Below are positions 12,594 through 24,000 of a DNA stretch of 64,000 nucleotides, one piece after another. The stretch is from assembly GCA_003290165.1 (NCBI GenBank), contig QNQO01000448.1:1-64000 (forward strand). The letters are read 5' to 3'. This stretch comes from Berberis thunbergii. Taxonomy: Eukaryota > Streptophyta > Magnoliopsida > Ranunculales > Berberidaceae. The notes below the pieces were generated by a model. That model was not told the DNA's origin. It was given only the letters and a program-made list of their open reading frames with translations, and did no database searches. The first letter of the stretch is position 1. Every line of letters starts with the position of its first letter. The translations under genes and the position numbers were made by a program.

Positions 12594-13520
12594 TATCTGT
12601 TTTTTTTTTTGGAGTTTTGACAATAGGATTGAAATATTTTGGTTCAGGCTCTATGTTTGGAGCTTGTATTCATTTTGATAAGTTGATGAAAAACTAAGTT
12701 ATTATTTATTCTGTTAATTCTCTGTTAATATATGCTTTATGAAGTCTATCTATTTGCATAATGAGATTAGGTGGTCTGAAAGCTTTATAACTGAGTTTGA
12801 TAACCTCTCCAATTGAAAATTTTCATTACTTTATGTAACTTATGCTTACGTGCAGGTCTGCAGAGTAAGAGATAAGCATTTGGTGATATTTGATTGGTAG
12901 CGGAAGGAGTCAATCTTTCAGTTACTTCAACAAACTAAGAGATAAAAATGTAAAACATGTAGTAATGAACACGATTTTCCTACTGTATAGTAATTTCAGT
13001 TGTATACCCTTTTGTTGAAGTTGAAATGTGTTTATTTATCTATTTATTTTTCTGCTATAAACTTCCCCAGAAGCAAAAGGATACATTATATTGAATGCTA
13101 GGATCTTTTTGGACTGAATATTTAATCCATGGTCTAGTTTAGCCTGTCATAAATTGTATCAGTACACATTGATGGCCAGGTCAGCTACAACACTTCAGTG
13201 GTACACTTTTCTTCCTGTGTGAGGAAGATTAAGATAATCCTATCTTATATATGGTACAAGTGCTGGCAATAAAATGGTGCCGATAGGGGCAGACCACAGA
13301 CTTTAGAAGAAATCTGCTGCTTTAAGTTGGCTGCCAGGAGTTCCTGTATGACACAAAATAGAATAAGCCTGAACTCAGTCCTAATTTTTTAAAAAAGTTT
13401 CTCAATGTGTTTAAATGGAGATTTTATTTATTTGATTAGGTTCCAATGTTTCTGTTATGTATTTTTAAGTTCTTTATTCAGTGGCTGAACTCTGAAGGGT
13501 TTAAATATGAATCAATGGTA
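12594..13520. other. unassigned sequence
   Basis: About 0.9 kb of AT-rich sequence downstream of the TNP2 scrap. No terminus, gene or repeat array was found. Confidence 0.35.
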
Positions 13521-13539
13521 CAAAATCTTCTGTTAAACT

Positions 13540-13715
13540 TACAGGTTTTCTGTTAGCCCCATCCATTTTGAGAAGTTAGTCCTTTTTTTAGTTTCCAGTT
13601 AATGAGTTTTCTAATTACTTTAAACTTGTTTTCTTTTAGCCCCATCCATTTTCTAATTACTTTATACTTGTTTTGAGAACTTACAAGTTTTCTGTTGCCC
13701 CGAAAGTCGACGTCA
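13540..13715. repeat. short imperfect tandem repeats
   Basis: TAGCCCCATCCATTTT occurs twice (about 13554 and 13638), and TCTAATTACTTTA(A/T)ACTTG occurs twice (about 13609 and 13653). TTTTCTGTT.GCCCC flanks both ends of the block. It looks like a local duplication with later drift. Confidence 0.7.
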
Positions 13716-13874
13716 AACTTTGCCAAATGGTGATGTTTGACTACACAAATTTTTAACGGGCCACGATGGAGGGTGAAATGCATGAGAGTATGCATGTACC
13801 AGAGCTGTCTGCGCTCACATTTAAGAGTAGTTGATACATACAACACGTGAGTAGCATTCAGCCCCAATTCTAGC

Positions 13875-14029
13875 CAGCCCGCTCCCATGGCCTGTTTTCA
13901 CAGCCTTGGGGGCAAAAATACAATGTTGCCCCCTTTTTAACCACCTTCTCAAAAAAATGTTTAAAGAGTGGGGGGCAACATTGTATTTTTGCCCCCAAGG
14001 CTGTGAAAACAGGCCATGGGAGCGGGCTG
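13875..14029. mobile_element. foldback MITE, 59-nt perfect inverted arms
   Basis: Left arm 13875-13933 starts CAGCCCGCTCCCATGGCC. The right arm 13971-14029 is its exact reverse complement, with a 37-nt spacer between. This would form one long hairpin. Its GC content is well above that of the flanks. The ends (CAG...CTG) are reminiscent of hAT or Mutator-type MITEs. I could not find an unambiguous target duplication: TAGC occurs on both sides but offset by two bases. It has no coding capacity. Arms without a single mismatch suggest recent origin or gene conversion. Confidence 0.85.
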
Positions 14030-15909
14030 TGTAGCAAAGTTCAGCATTCAGTGAACCACATATAACTTTTCATGTCTTTGCCTTTCTTCTAAGTCAAACC
14101 CAAAAACAACACACAACAAACTCAACTCTTATGAACCTTTTGTTGAAGGCATTTTCTTTACTCGCGACTCAACTAGCTAGCTGTGCAAATCTTATGCAAG
14201 TTTGTTCATTAATTTTGACTCTGATCTTTCTGGTCAACCACAAAACAAATCCAATATTCTCTTCAATATGGTGGAGGCAGGGACAATATTTTTATAGGTG
14301 ACCAAAACAATCAAAACAATAAATTTGCAACCGACTGTGAAGACCACCAGCAGTTGTTGGCTTACTGTATAAATCAGATAGGCAATTGTGTTTACTGTAT
14401 ATGTCAAAACAATCAAAACAACAAATCCAATTTTTGTTTTTGTTACTGGAATTGTGTTTTATTCCTTGTGTTTCCTTTGAATATTTCTTACAAAGCAAGG
14501 GAGAAGCATGTGAGTCAACTTGTAAAACAACAGAATGAAATGAAGACCTAGATAAGCAATATGGAGAGTTTAATTGTACAACTAATGAAAAACCAGGCAA
14601 GTAATTGCCTGTGTGTTTAGAATAGTTTTGATATATGATGAAGCCCTTCATATTTGATCATGTTATTTCCTCCATCTTATCCTTAATTTATGGTCTTTCA
14701 AAAACATAAGAATTAGATGTTTTTCTTGTTTAAACTAATGAATTACTTCTCACATTTTTAGGTTGTATTATCTATTTACTTGAAAAAAAAAATCATTGTT
14801 CCTTCACAGTTAAAGAAGAGAGGGTAGGAGTGGGAACCTGGGTTGCGTGGACAGTTCTAAAGGCTAGCATACCCGTGTTAGATATGTTTTTGTGTCCGAC
14901 ATGACACAACATATTTTGTATTTTGCATTTTGAGATATATAGCCTAGATAAACAAGCTTCATATCCTAGTTCTGTAATTGTTATTTGCCACTATTTGCAA
15001 GTCTCAGTAAAATATAACATTTTATGCGAACTTATTCATTAGATAGTAAGTTTTATGTGTATTAAAATAAATAATGAATGAGCTCAATCCCGTGTCGCTG
15101 AATTTTGACTCCCATGTCCGAATGCAATGAGCGTACCAGTATATTTGCAACCCACGTGGCCTGTCTCTAAATCCTGATTTTTAGCTTTGATTTTTGTTGG
15201 TTCCATATTTAACAATGCATGAAGATTAAAACTCATGGTCATAGTAGTAGTGTTGGAGCTTAAAGCTAGACAACCCCTGATAACACTTCTCTTGTGCATT
15301 TGCAATTTCACTAACAATCCTACTTGGAAGTTAGGAGTTGAGATCGAATGTCATTTGGACAAGATCCCTATTCATGAATTCATCAGTATTTTTCCGTGTT
15401 TCAAGAGGTACTGAATCTATGGATAAGTTTCATTATCTCTAGAATAAGCCAATACTCCATGGTAGTACCTTGCCGGGGGCGTGATCAGTCAGGAGTAGAA
15501 ACAGGACAAGCAGAAGTCTCTACAAGGATGACCTCTATTTATTTATTTATTCCTATTTGATTATGCTACATTTTCTACTATATCTGCCATTTAAGTTCCA
15601 ATTTCCAAAGGCATAGCGCATGCTACTTTTCAATTTGTTCTTGTTGAGCGTAAAATTTTAATTTTTGTCAAGAATTGGACTCCAGTACGATGAGTTCTTC
15701 CTTTTGATTCACCTCATTCTCTCACGGTTTGCACTCCCATCTCTCAGTCTCATTATGAAACTTTTAGCTGTAGGTTTGTGGAGTGTAGCTATAGGTTCTT
15801 GGATGTTGTTAATCTCTTTATATTCTGAAAGGTACGAGGCTGCCAACTTATGTAGTTTTATGGTGATAATATTGCAAGTCCCTGGTGATTTGCAGCTTTT
15901 TTTCACTGG
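14030..15909. other. unassigned sequence left of CACTA element A
   Basis: About 1.9 kb with no recognisable gene. A block AAAACAATCAAAACAA is repeated at about 14303 and 14405. A stretch near 14860-14905 (CCCGTGTTAGATATG, GTCCGACATGACAC) has the look of a dispersed plant repeat, but I cannot place it. Confidence 0.35.
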
Positions 15910-16039
15910 CACTACACCACAAGGGCTTATTAATAGCACTTGCATATAGCATTTTTTAGACTTATGCTGTCAAAAACCCATGTTTAATTTCGTTACTAAT
16001 TTAAAACGCTGTGAAAAAAGTAAGTGGGAGAGCAAAAAT

Positions 16040-16275
16040 TAGACCGCATGTTATCGACCCACGCTCTCATCTCCTCCCTCTAACACAACTCTCCCTCACA
16101 AACGCAACTCTCCCTCTCATTTCCTCCTCTCTTCTTGCCATTCGCCTCTCCTCTCGCCGCCACCTCGCTTCTCCTCTCTCCATCACCTCACTGATCTCTC
16201 TCGCTCTTCTCTCGCCATCACCTCTCCTCTCACCGTCACCTGACCTCACCCGATCTCTCTCGCTCTCTGTTGCCA
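16040..16275 (+). promoter_or_regulatory. CT-rich leader of element A
   Basis: Dense CTCTC/CCTC tract, 130 bp inside the 5' terminus. Elements B (about 16770-16990), C (44060-44340, minus) and D (55790-56060, minus) have the same arrangement. It is therefore probably the element's transcriptional leader or 5' UTR. ORFs through it are compositional artefacts. Confidence 0.6.
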
Positions 16276-16759
16276 ATGTTCATAGATAAGAAGATCATCT
16301 AAGTTGGTTCTATGCTTAAGAACTATAGGGACCCGATGTTCTTAACCACTAACTTTTAGAAATTCTTGGATCTTGATCTAAATTTTGCCTAACTATTACT
16401 CTTTTGGATTGTTTTAGTTTCAATGTGGTCACTGGTTAGAATTTATTGGCTTTGAGTTTAAGGAATATGAGGTACATATTAGGTTACTCTAGGAAGGATT
16501 GATTGTACTCTACTTAACTGTGTTGTCTGAATTTTATTTTTGTCTTTGTGTTCACTACAACACAAGTGTTTATTAATAGCACATGCCCATAGCGTTTTTT
16601 CATAAAGTGCTATTAAATGGCCAAAACTTTGTTCAATTTGCATCATTTCTTTCACACTGTGAAATGCTATCAAAGGGAGCGGGAGTTGTAATTCACTGGG
16701 CGCCAAAGTGCTCGCTAAATCCAAAAAAAAAAACAAACAAACAAAGAAGGAAGGAAGAG

Positions 16760-17215
16760 AAGCCGAAGTCTCATCTCCCTCTCCGACTGTTGCTCTCATC
16801 TCCCTTTCCCTCCCCAACTGTTCTTATCTCCCTTTCCCTCTCCGTTTTGCTCTCCCTCTTCGATCGAACTCCCTCTAGCTGTCAACCCCCCAACTTGTTT
16901 CGCCGTGCTCTCCCTTTCCAACGTGCTCTACTTCTCGCCGTGTTCTTCCTTTCCGTTTCAGGTCTCTCATTCTCAACACACTCACTCTCTCTTGCTTTGC
17001 TTTCACCACAAACCCTAACAATTTTGTTTTTCTTATCAGTTTTTGAAGTAATGGATGTTATGGATTGGTAGATTGAAGGCTTTGAATGATCAATTTTTTC
17101 AAATAGGTAACTGTCAATGTTTTTAGGGGAGAGGAATTGTAATTTTTTCTTTTTCCTCTTTGATTTCCTTATTAGAGTATTAATTTGGTTGAGTTGTGTT
17201 GTTCTTCAATTTGAG
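16760..17215 (+). promoter_or_regulatory. leader of element B with homology to 10405-10720
   Basis: CT-rich stretch (TCTCCCTTTCCCTCTCC and similar), then a block shared with the remnant at 10405-10720. The shared block includes an ATG context (GTAATGGATGTTATG) with an almost immediate stop, so it is more likely transcribed leader than coding sequence. Confidence 0.6.
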
Positions 17216-18540
17216 TTGTTTTGTTCTTCAGTTTTATATCACAGTGAAGAAACATGAAATTTTTTTTAAGGAAGATAGGATGTGTATGCATTTAGTTTTG
17301 TTAAAGTTTTTTTGATATATATATATATATTTTTTGGTTGTTGACAGAATTGCATTTTTGATGTTTGAGACATTGTAGAAAAAGTATTGTTTTTTCTTTT
17401 CAAATTGACTATATTTGGAAGAAATGACTTTTTTGCATTACTATATACAGGTGTAGAAAATAGGCTAAAATTGGTGTTGTGGAACATCTCATCACACCAC
17501 TGACTAATTAAATAGCTGAGCTTATGTGGTATGTGACACTAACAATAAGGTGCATCTACATTATATGCGTTAACACATTTGTAGTAAGTTTTCTTTGTCT
17601 CCTTTAGTTAAGAAGGATTTGCATTTGATGTTGCTAACATACTTTTTGCGTCATTACCATTGAACTGAAATGGGAGGAACTCTTGCTCCTGTATGAACAA
17701 GTCTCTTGGATGAAATTTACCCTTTACAAATCACTTAAAATCGACTCTAAGTTATTCTTTTACAAAGTAATAAAATTTTGAGAGAGAGTTCATAGACACC
17801 AAAATAGAGGTTGTAATCCAACTGCCCTCTATTTCTTCCAAAAATTGGTTCTTATTTTGTGGCACATTCTCACTTTGTTTGTCTGCCTATATGGCTTGAG
17901 GGGGGATTTTAGTGTTTATTTGTCCTTTTGTCTTGTATCCTGTAATTGCGGCATACTCTAAGGGTGCTCTTGCAATCTTACCCTAAGTGATAAATACAAA
18001 AAAAAACTGTCTTGCAATCCTAATTTGGGTTGCTTAACCTAACAACATTTTTAGTTCATGTGTGTACGCATGTTTTTCTGAAATCAGTTCAGAAAATTTT
18101 GCAGAAGCATTGGCTAGGGTCTAGGACTTGAGTTTTGTTTCACTTATAAATAATTGCCTTATAAGGTGTTGTAGGTAGAATTGAGTTGAATTGAAGGTTT
18201 CGCAATTTCTCGAAGCTTCGAAGTTAAGCTTCTTTTTGTTAGGTTAGATTATTTCGCTGCAAATCCCATCATCTATATTTTGTTAAGTTGTTATGATATT
18301 CTTTAAGGAAGATCCTGCATGCTTTAAGCAATTAAAGCACCGCACCCCGCCCTTCCACACATAATTCTCCCTTAAAATAATGAACCTAGTAACGATACTC
18401 ACAATGGTTTCTTGAATTCAATGAAGCTATACCTCTATTACCTTATTTATATTTATCTTCTTCTTCCATGCATAGTAAAATAAAGTCTATCTGTATGGTA
18501 TTGGTCACATGCGATCAAGCCTGTCTAACGTAGTTTTGAT
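17216..18540. other. unassigned stretch inside element B
   Basis: AT-rich interior between B's leader and the SMXL fragment, with an (AT)n tract at 17317-17330. No coding similarity recognised. Confidence 0.35.
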
Positions 18541-18547
18541 AATGTCA

Positions 18548-18962
18548 TTATAATGAGTTGCTCCAACTCAACCTTAATAGCCAATAAAGGTTGTTGTTGT
18601 TGTTGCTCAATGCACCCTCTCCTCTGATGTGCTTGAGCTCTTTTGAGGGCAGCAATGAGAGCATTGGAGAGTGAAGGCTGGCCATAGAGAAGTGGAGATG
18701 GGGAAGTTGGGAGTCTATTAAGAGCCACATTGAAGCACAACTCCAGTGCTCTACATTGAAGTGGATGTGACGACGAATGCGGGTGTGATTTGAGACATGC
18801 CCTTCTCAACATACTCACTCTTGAACTGAGTAGAATTGTTCCGACATGGAGTGGAGTGACCTGAGCATGGCCCCTCCTCCTTGCCAAACTCAGGGAGTGT
18901 TTGAGGACAGAAGCAGCCTCTGATGTGAGGGTCTGCTGCACTGTACAACCTCCTGCGCACAT
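18548..18962 (-). pseudogene. SMAX1-like (SMXL/D53) N-terminal fragment, captured
   Basis: Minus-strand reading frame from an ATG at 18962 ([18 protein letters not shown]) through [34 protein letters not shown] and [11 protein letters not shown] to [11 protein letters not shown]. This is the double Clp-N domain of SMXL proteins, nuclear repressors degraded in karrikin/strigolactone signalling. About 135 codons are open without a stop. Similarity then ends, and the frame closes after MTLSKLR, so the P-loop and EAR-motif parts are absent. It runs opposite to element B's own genes and lies between B's outer 5' terminus and the second terminus at 20709. The frame opens 18 codons further upstream, but the conserved family start is the methionine at 18962. 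It is most likely a captured exon 1 piece. Confidence 0.85.
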
Positions 18963-19019
18963 CACTTGGTCACCACACCACCCCCCACCACCCCCTTTGC
19001 TAAAACACACACTCACTCA

Positions 19020-20708
19020 CTGAAAAAATTCATTTCTCCATAAGATAGCATTAAGGCTTTATATAGTCTTAATTAGCTAGGCTTCTATACAACACAGTCA
19101 TAGTCTAATTAGCTAGTCTTCTATACAACACAGTCAGAGTCTTTGTCCAAGTCAGGTTAAGGCTTAATAAAAAGTCATTTCATAAGATTTGCATATTAAT
19201 GATTTGTTTCACATTAGAAATAATTGAGGGAATCCATTATGTATAATATTTACACTGGTTTTGGGTCTCATATTAATCTAGTTCACAAAATCTCAACACA
19301 ATGATTGGCCATGTATTTTTTCCAAACTTCCAAATGTACAGGAACCTGATATAGGAGAAGCTTGAAAACAACTTACAAACCCCTACTCTCCTATATCCTC
19401 CTCTCCAAGTTTCCTCACACCCCCACCTCTAGTTTTGGTGTTTTGAAGCCTTGTTTTGGTTCTTTTTACTTCTCCAACTACAAAATCTAACAAATACCTA
19501 TTCAAGCTACAAGACCTTAATTATCTAAAATGGTTAGCCAGAGATAATATGAAAAGTTTTCACACATGTTCTTGAAGTTTTTTCCAAAACACCCTCACAC
19601 CTCCACTACCACTTTTGGTGCTTAGAAGCCTTAGTTTTTGGTTCTAACAGATACCCATTTGAGATTAACATGAGAACTTGAAAATGGAAGAGAGGTTTGA
19701 AAGAAAGAAATAAAACCAACTTCTTTATTCTTCTTGATGTTGTTGGTTCTACTTCTTTTGTATTTATTGCTTTTTTATTTCCACTTCATATCTATTTCTA
19801 CACTACTGTGTACCAATTCCTTTTAATAACTACAGTCATAATGTAGGGCTACATAAAGTAGCATACACTGATTACATGCTTCATAGATCAAGACCTAATC
19901 TTGGTCTCTTTGCTCCTCACCTGGCAATCATGGCCATTTGAGAGTTCAAAAGGAAAATCAGGGGTTTGGTCTGTATGATAGTAGCCTATTACTATTGTTG
20001 AACTAAATGATTCCCATGTAATGGTTTTATTTTTTTTTAAATCTTTTTGTTTAGATCAATATTTTAGGCCTTTCCCCCCTCTTATTTGTTTGTTTATTTC
20101 AACTTACCTCTGTTTTAATATGAACCAGGTGACGCAGAGGTTGAAGGGGGTGAAATTAAAATAGTTCTATTAGGAGGAAAACTAAAAGGTTTGTCACTTT
20201 GTTTCTTGAAACAACATTAGTTTATTTACTTTCTTGAATTACTATTTCTATCTTCATAAAAGATAAGGATTTATGTTTTATTATATTTTTGTATTAGCTC
20301 TGGAGCCAATTTTTGTACCTCGGTAATTTATTTTTAGGCAAACATACATACCATATTAACACTCTGAATCCAAAACAAACAACCGAACATGAAAATGGCC
20401 ATATTAACACTCTGCAAGTGATCCTTGAAGAAAAAAAAAATGCACTCACACACACTCAGCAAGTGATCACTAGGAGATAGGTGTAAATTTTTTAGGTCAA
20501 TTATATATGCATGGAAGTTATTTGAGTAATACAATTTTTTTTTCTTTGAAAGATAATGTTTTGATTCATTTTCTTGGTTGATCTAGTTATAGTTTTTAGG
20601 TCACTGTCATGTATGCAAGGAAATGATGTCGTAGCGGGTATAATTCAAAAGTTTCTAACATATATTTTGAACGTATTATAATTACGGTTTCTTTGAAAAG
20701 ATGACATT
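19020..20708. other. unassigned stretch inside element B
   Basis: AT-rich sequence between the SMXL fragment and the internal terminus. It contains duplicated short blocks: AATTAGCTAG(G/T)CTTCTATAC at about 19071 and 19109, and a CTCACACC(C/T)CCAC block near 19414 and 19590. It could be flanking DNA of the donor SMXL gene (its promoter side is here) or of the site where the inner element sat. Confidence 0.35.
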
Positions 20709-20830
20709 CACTACTACACAACAGTTGCTCATTAATAACATATGACAATAACATTTTTTCACTTAGTGCTATGAAAATGCCAAAATTTGTCCAATTTGTA
20801 CCCCTTCATCACATTTATGTTGTAGGTTTG
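20709..20830 (+). mobile_element. second, internal CACTA 5' terminus in B
   Basis: CACTACTACACAACAG followed by ATTAATAACATATGAC, AACATTTTTTCAC, AGTGCTATGAAAATG and CCAAAATTTGTCCAATTTG. This aligns with B's outer terminus (16553-16640) over about 90 bp. It leads straight into sequence homologous to A's pre-TNP2 region. It is a genuine 5'-type end without its own free 3' end, since the only 3'-type end downstream inside B is 33489. Confidence 0.8.
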
Positions 20831-20943
20831 TCTGAATTTAATTTTTGTCTTTTGGTTTAACATTTATGATGCCAGTTTGTAATGCTTTCAGAACGGATAT
20901 GAATATCTATTCAGTATGAAATTGGACCTGTCTTCAAGTACTA

Positions 20944-20965
20944 CATATATATATATATATATATG
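20944..20965. repeat. (TA)n microsatellite
   Basis: About 10 TA units upstream of the TNP2 gene of B. In A's copy (33577-33590) the same place reads TGCTTATAAATATATG without an expanded repeat. Confidence 0.9.
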
Positions 20966-21048
20966 TGAAACTTTCAATTATCCCATGAAGATTTAAGTAG
21001 TTATTTGTTTGAATTTTAGAATTTGTTGGGCTAATACTACAAGAATAT

Positions 21049-24000
21049 ATGATGTTAGATAAAGGTTGGGTGGGTCTTCACAGGTACAAAATTAGTTGTG
21101 CGTAGTTAGATAGAATTAGAAATGTCAGAGGTCTTAGAGCAATAGATTTTTCTTGTCTTTCTTGTCATAGAGTTGATCCTGAGTACGAGAAAAGAGCATG
21201 AAATTTGTGAAAATGGTTACAACCAACTTGGGAAATCCTAAAATGATCTTATGCCCTTGCATAGATTGTCGCAATGTAGAGCATCAGTGTGGCAATACTG
21301 TTGTTGAACATTTGGTTACAAGGAGAATGGATGCGAAGTACAAACAAAGTAAATATTCGTATGAGCATGAGGAGCAGATAATTATTAATGACAACTTTCC
21401 TGAAAAATGTGGAACGACGAGACATATAACTTATATAGAGCCCACTTTTTGATGAAAAATATATGAAGCCTACTCAGTTGGTTAATGAAGACTACATTGA
21501 GCCTACTAAATACATAGATGCTGATGATTTTATAGCAAAATTAAAAGATGCAGAAACCCCTTTGTACCCGAACTGTTCAAATTATAACAAGCTATCAGCC
21601 ATTGTAGCTTTATATCGACTTAAAACTCAAAGTGGATGGTCTGATAAAAGTTTTAGTGAGCTTCTGGAGACATTCGCAGACATGCTTTCCACAAGACAAT
21701 GTACTTTTGAAGTCGTTTTACTCGGTTAAAAAGTTTCTCAAGTCATTTGAGATTGGCTATGAAAAGATTCATGCTTGTGAGAATGATTGTTGTCTATTTA
21801 GAAAAGAGTACAAGGACTTGGACAATTGTCGTGAATGTGGTGCTTCAAGATGGAAGAAAAATAAGAGGACCAAAGAGATTAAAAAGGGTATTCCAGTTAA
21901 AGTTTTGAGGTATTTTCCTATAATTTCAAGATTCAAAAGGATGTTTAGGTCTGAAAAAATGGCTGCAGATTTAAGGTGGCATTTCAATAATAAAAGCAAA
22001 GATGGAAAAATGCGGCACCCTGTTGATTCCGTAACATGGGAATTGGTTAATGATAAATGAGAATCATTTGCAGCTGATCCACGCAATCTCAGACTTGGTC
22101 TTTCTACTGATGGTTTTAATCATTTTTCCATGTTAAGCTCTAAATACAGTTGTTGGCCAGTGATGCTAGTTAACTACAATTTGCCTCTTGCGTTGTGCAT
22201 GAAGAAAGAAAATATCATGTTAACGCTACTGATTCCGGGTCCAAAGCAACCTGGAAATGACATAGACGTTTACTTATAGCCCCTTATAGAAGACTTGCAA
22301 CATTTGTGGCACAATGGAGTGGAGGCCTATGATGCGTTTGGTGGAAATATTTTTAATCTCAGAGCAATTTTTCTATGGACCATAAGTGATTTTCCAACAT
22401 ATGGAAACCTCGCTGGATGCTGTACAAAAGGTAAAAAGGCACGTCCTCTTGTGGCAAAAATACGCATTACAGATGGTTAATGCACAGTATGAAATTTGCA
22501 TACATGGGTCATAGGAAATTTCTGTCACCTACACATGAATATCGAGGAAAGAAGGTTTGGTTTGATAACAATGTGGAACATGGAAGGAAACCTAGAATTT
22601 TGACTGGTCGAAACATTTCTATTGCTCTTAAGAATTTTCCAAATGATTTTGGAAAATGTCATAACAAAAAAAGAAAAAGAAATGATAATGCTAATGATGT
22701 TGATGCTGATGCTGATGCTAATGATAATGGTGATGACGATGTTGATGGCAATGATGATGATGATGATCATGATGAGCTATCAAGGTGGAAGAAAAGGTCA
22801 ATCTTTTTCGATTTACCATATTGGGAGATTAGTTTTTATGTCTTTAATCGCTTTGTTTTTTTATATTCAGTAATGGTCTAAAAAATAAGTATTAATGGTT
22901 ACGTTCATGTTTTTGTAGGAATTTCCATTACGTCATAATTTAGGCGGAATGCATGTCGAAAAAAATGTTTGTGAAAGCATTATAGGCACAATGTTGCACT
23001 GTGGAAAGTCAAAAGATGGGGTTAATGCTCGTAAGGACTTACATGATATGCAAATACGGAAGGACCTGCATCCACAACCTCATGGAAGCAGAACATACCT
23101 TCCACTTACTCCATGGACATTTTCAAGGTGTAAAAAGAAGAAATTTTGCAAGAGATTATATGACTTCAATGGACCTGATGGCTATTGTTCAAACATTGGA
23201 AGGTGTGTATCTTGTGAGGAATGCAAGGTCATTGGCCTGAAGTCTCATGATTATCATGTTCTAATGCAACAATTGTTGTCGTTATGAGGATTACTTCCAA
23301 AAGGTCCTAGAAATGCAGTACTTCGGTCATGTGCATTCTTCAATAGGTTGTGTCAGCGTGTTATAGATAGAGAGAACTTAGAAATATTGGAGGAAGACGT
23401 CATTGAAACTGTGTGCATGCTTGAAAGGTTTTTTTCTCCTTTTTTTTGATATTATGGTACACTTAACGATTCATCTAGGAAGAGAAACTAGATTATGTGG
23501 ACATGTTCATTTTTGTTGAATGTATCCCTTTGAGAGGTAAGGAATCATTTTTGTTTTAGTCTGAATAGTTCTATTTGAAGCATAATATGTTGAATAACTT
23601 ATAAGTTATTTATGTACAGATATATGAAAACACTAAAAGATTACGTTAGGAACCTTGCACTGCCAGAGGGGTGTATCGCTGAATCATATCTTGCAGAAGA
23701 GTGCATAAGTTTTTGTAGGTAATTTTTGAAACAAACAATACAAGTGGAGGAAAAAGAAGTTCGCAATAATGATTTTGCGAATGAAGTTATTCTGGAAGGC
23801 CGTCCAATTTCTAGAGCCACATCGATCACACTAACCGATAGAGAAAAAACGCTTGCACATCAAGTTGTGTTGATGTATACAACGGCGGTGAATCCATATT
23901 TAGAGTAAGTAAAATGAAATTCACAGATGTTAGATCTCTATCGTTACACTATAACCATTTTACTTATTTAGTTTTCTCTCCTACTAGCATGTACTTCGAG

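Noticed and set aside
14234..14651. ORFs of 60-119 codons near 14.3-14.6 kb
   Set aside because: Composed of repeated AAAACAATC/TGTTTTGATT sequence with no known domain.
15084..15317. 77-codon minus-strand ORF
   Set aside because: No motif, no splice context, and no similarity recognised.
16011..16289. Open frames on both strands, Leu/Ser-rich and Arg/Glu-rich
   Set aside because: Product of the CT-rich leader of element A. No conserved motif, and both strands are open for compositional reasons.
22525..22873. Ile-rich and Met-rich ORFs in alternative frames
   Set aside because: Shadows of the GAT-repeat tract in the TNP2 gene.
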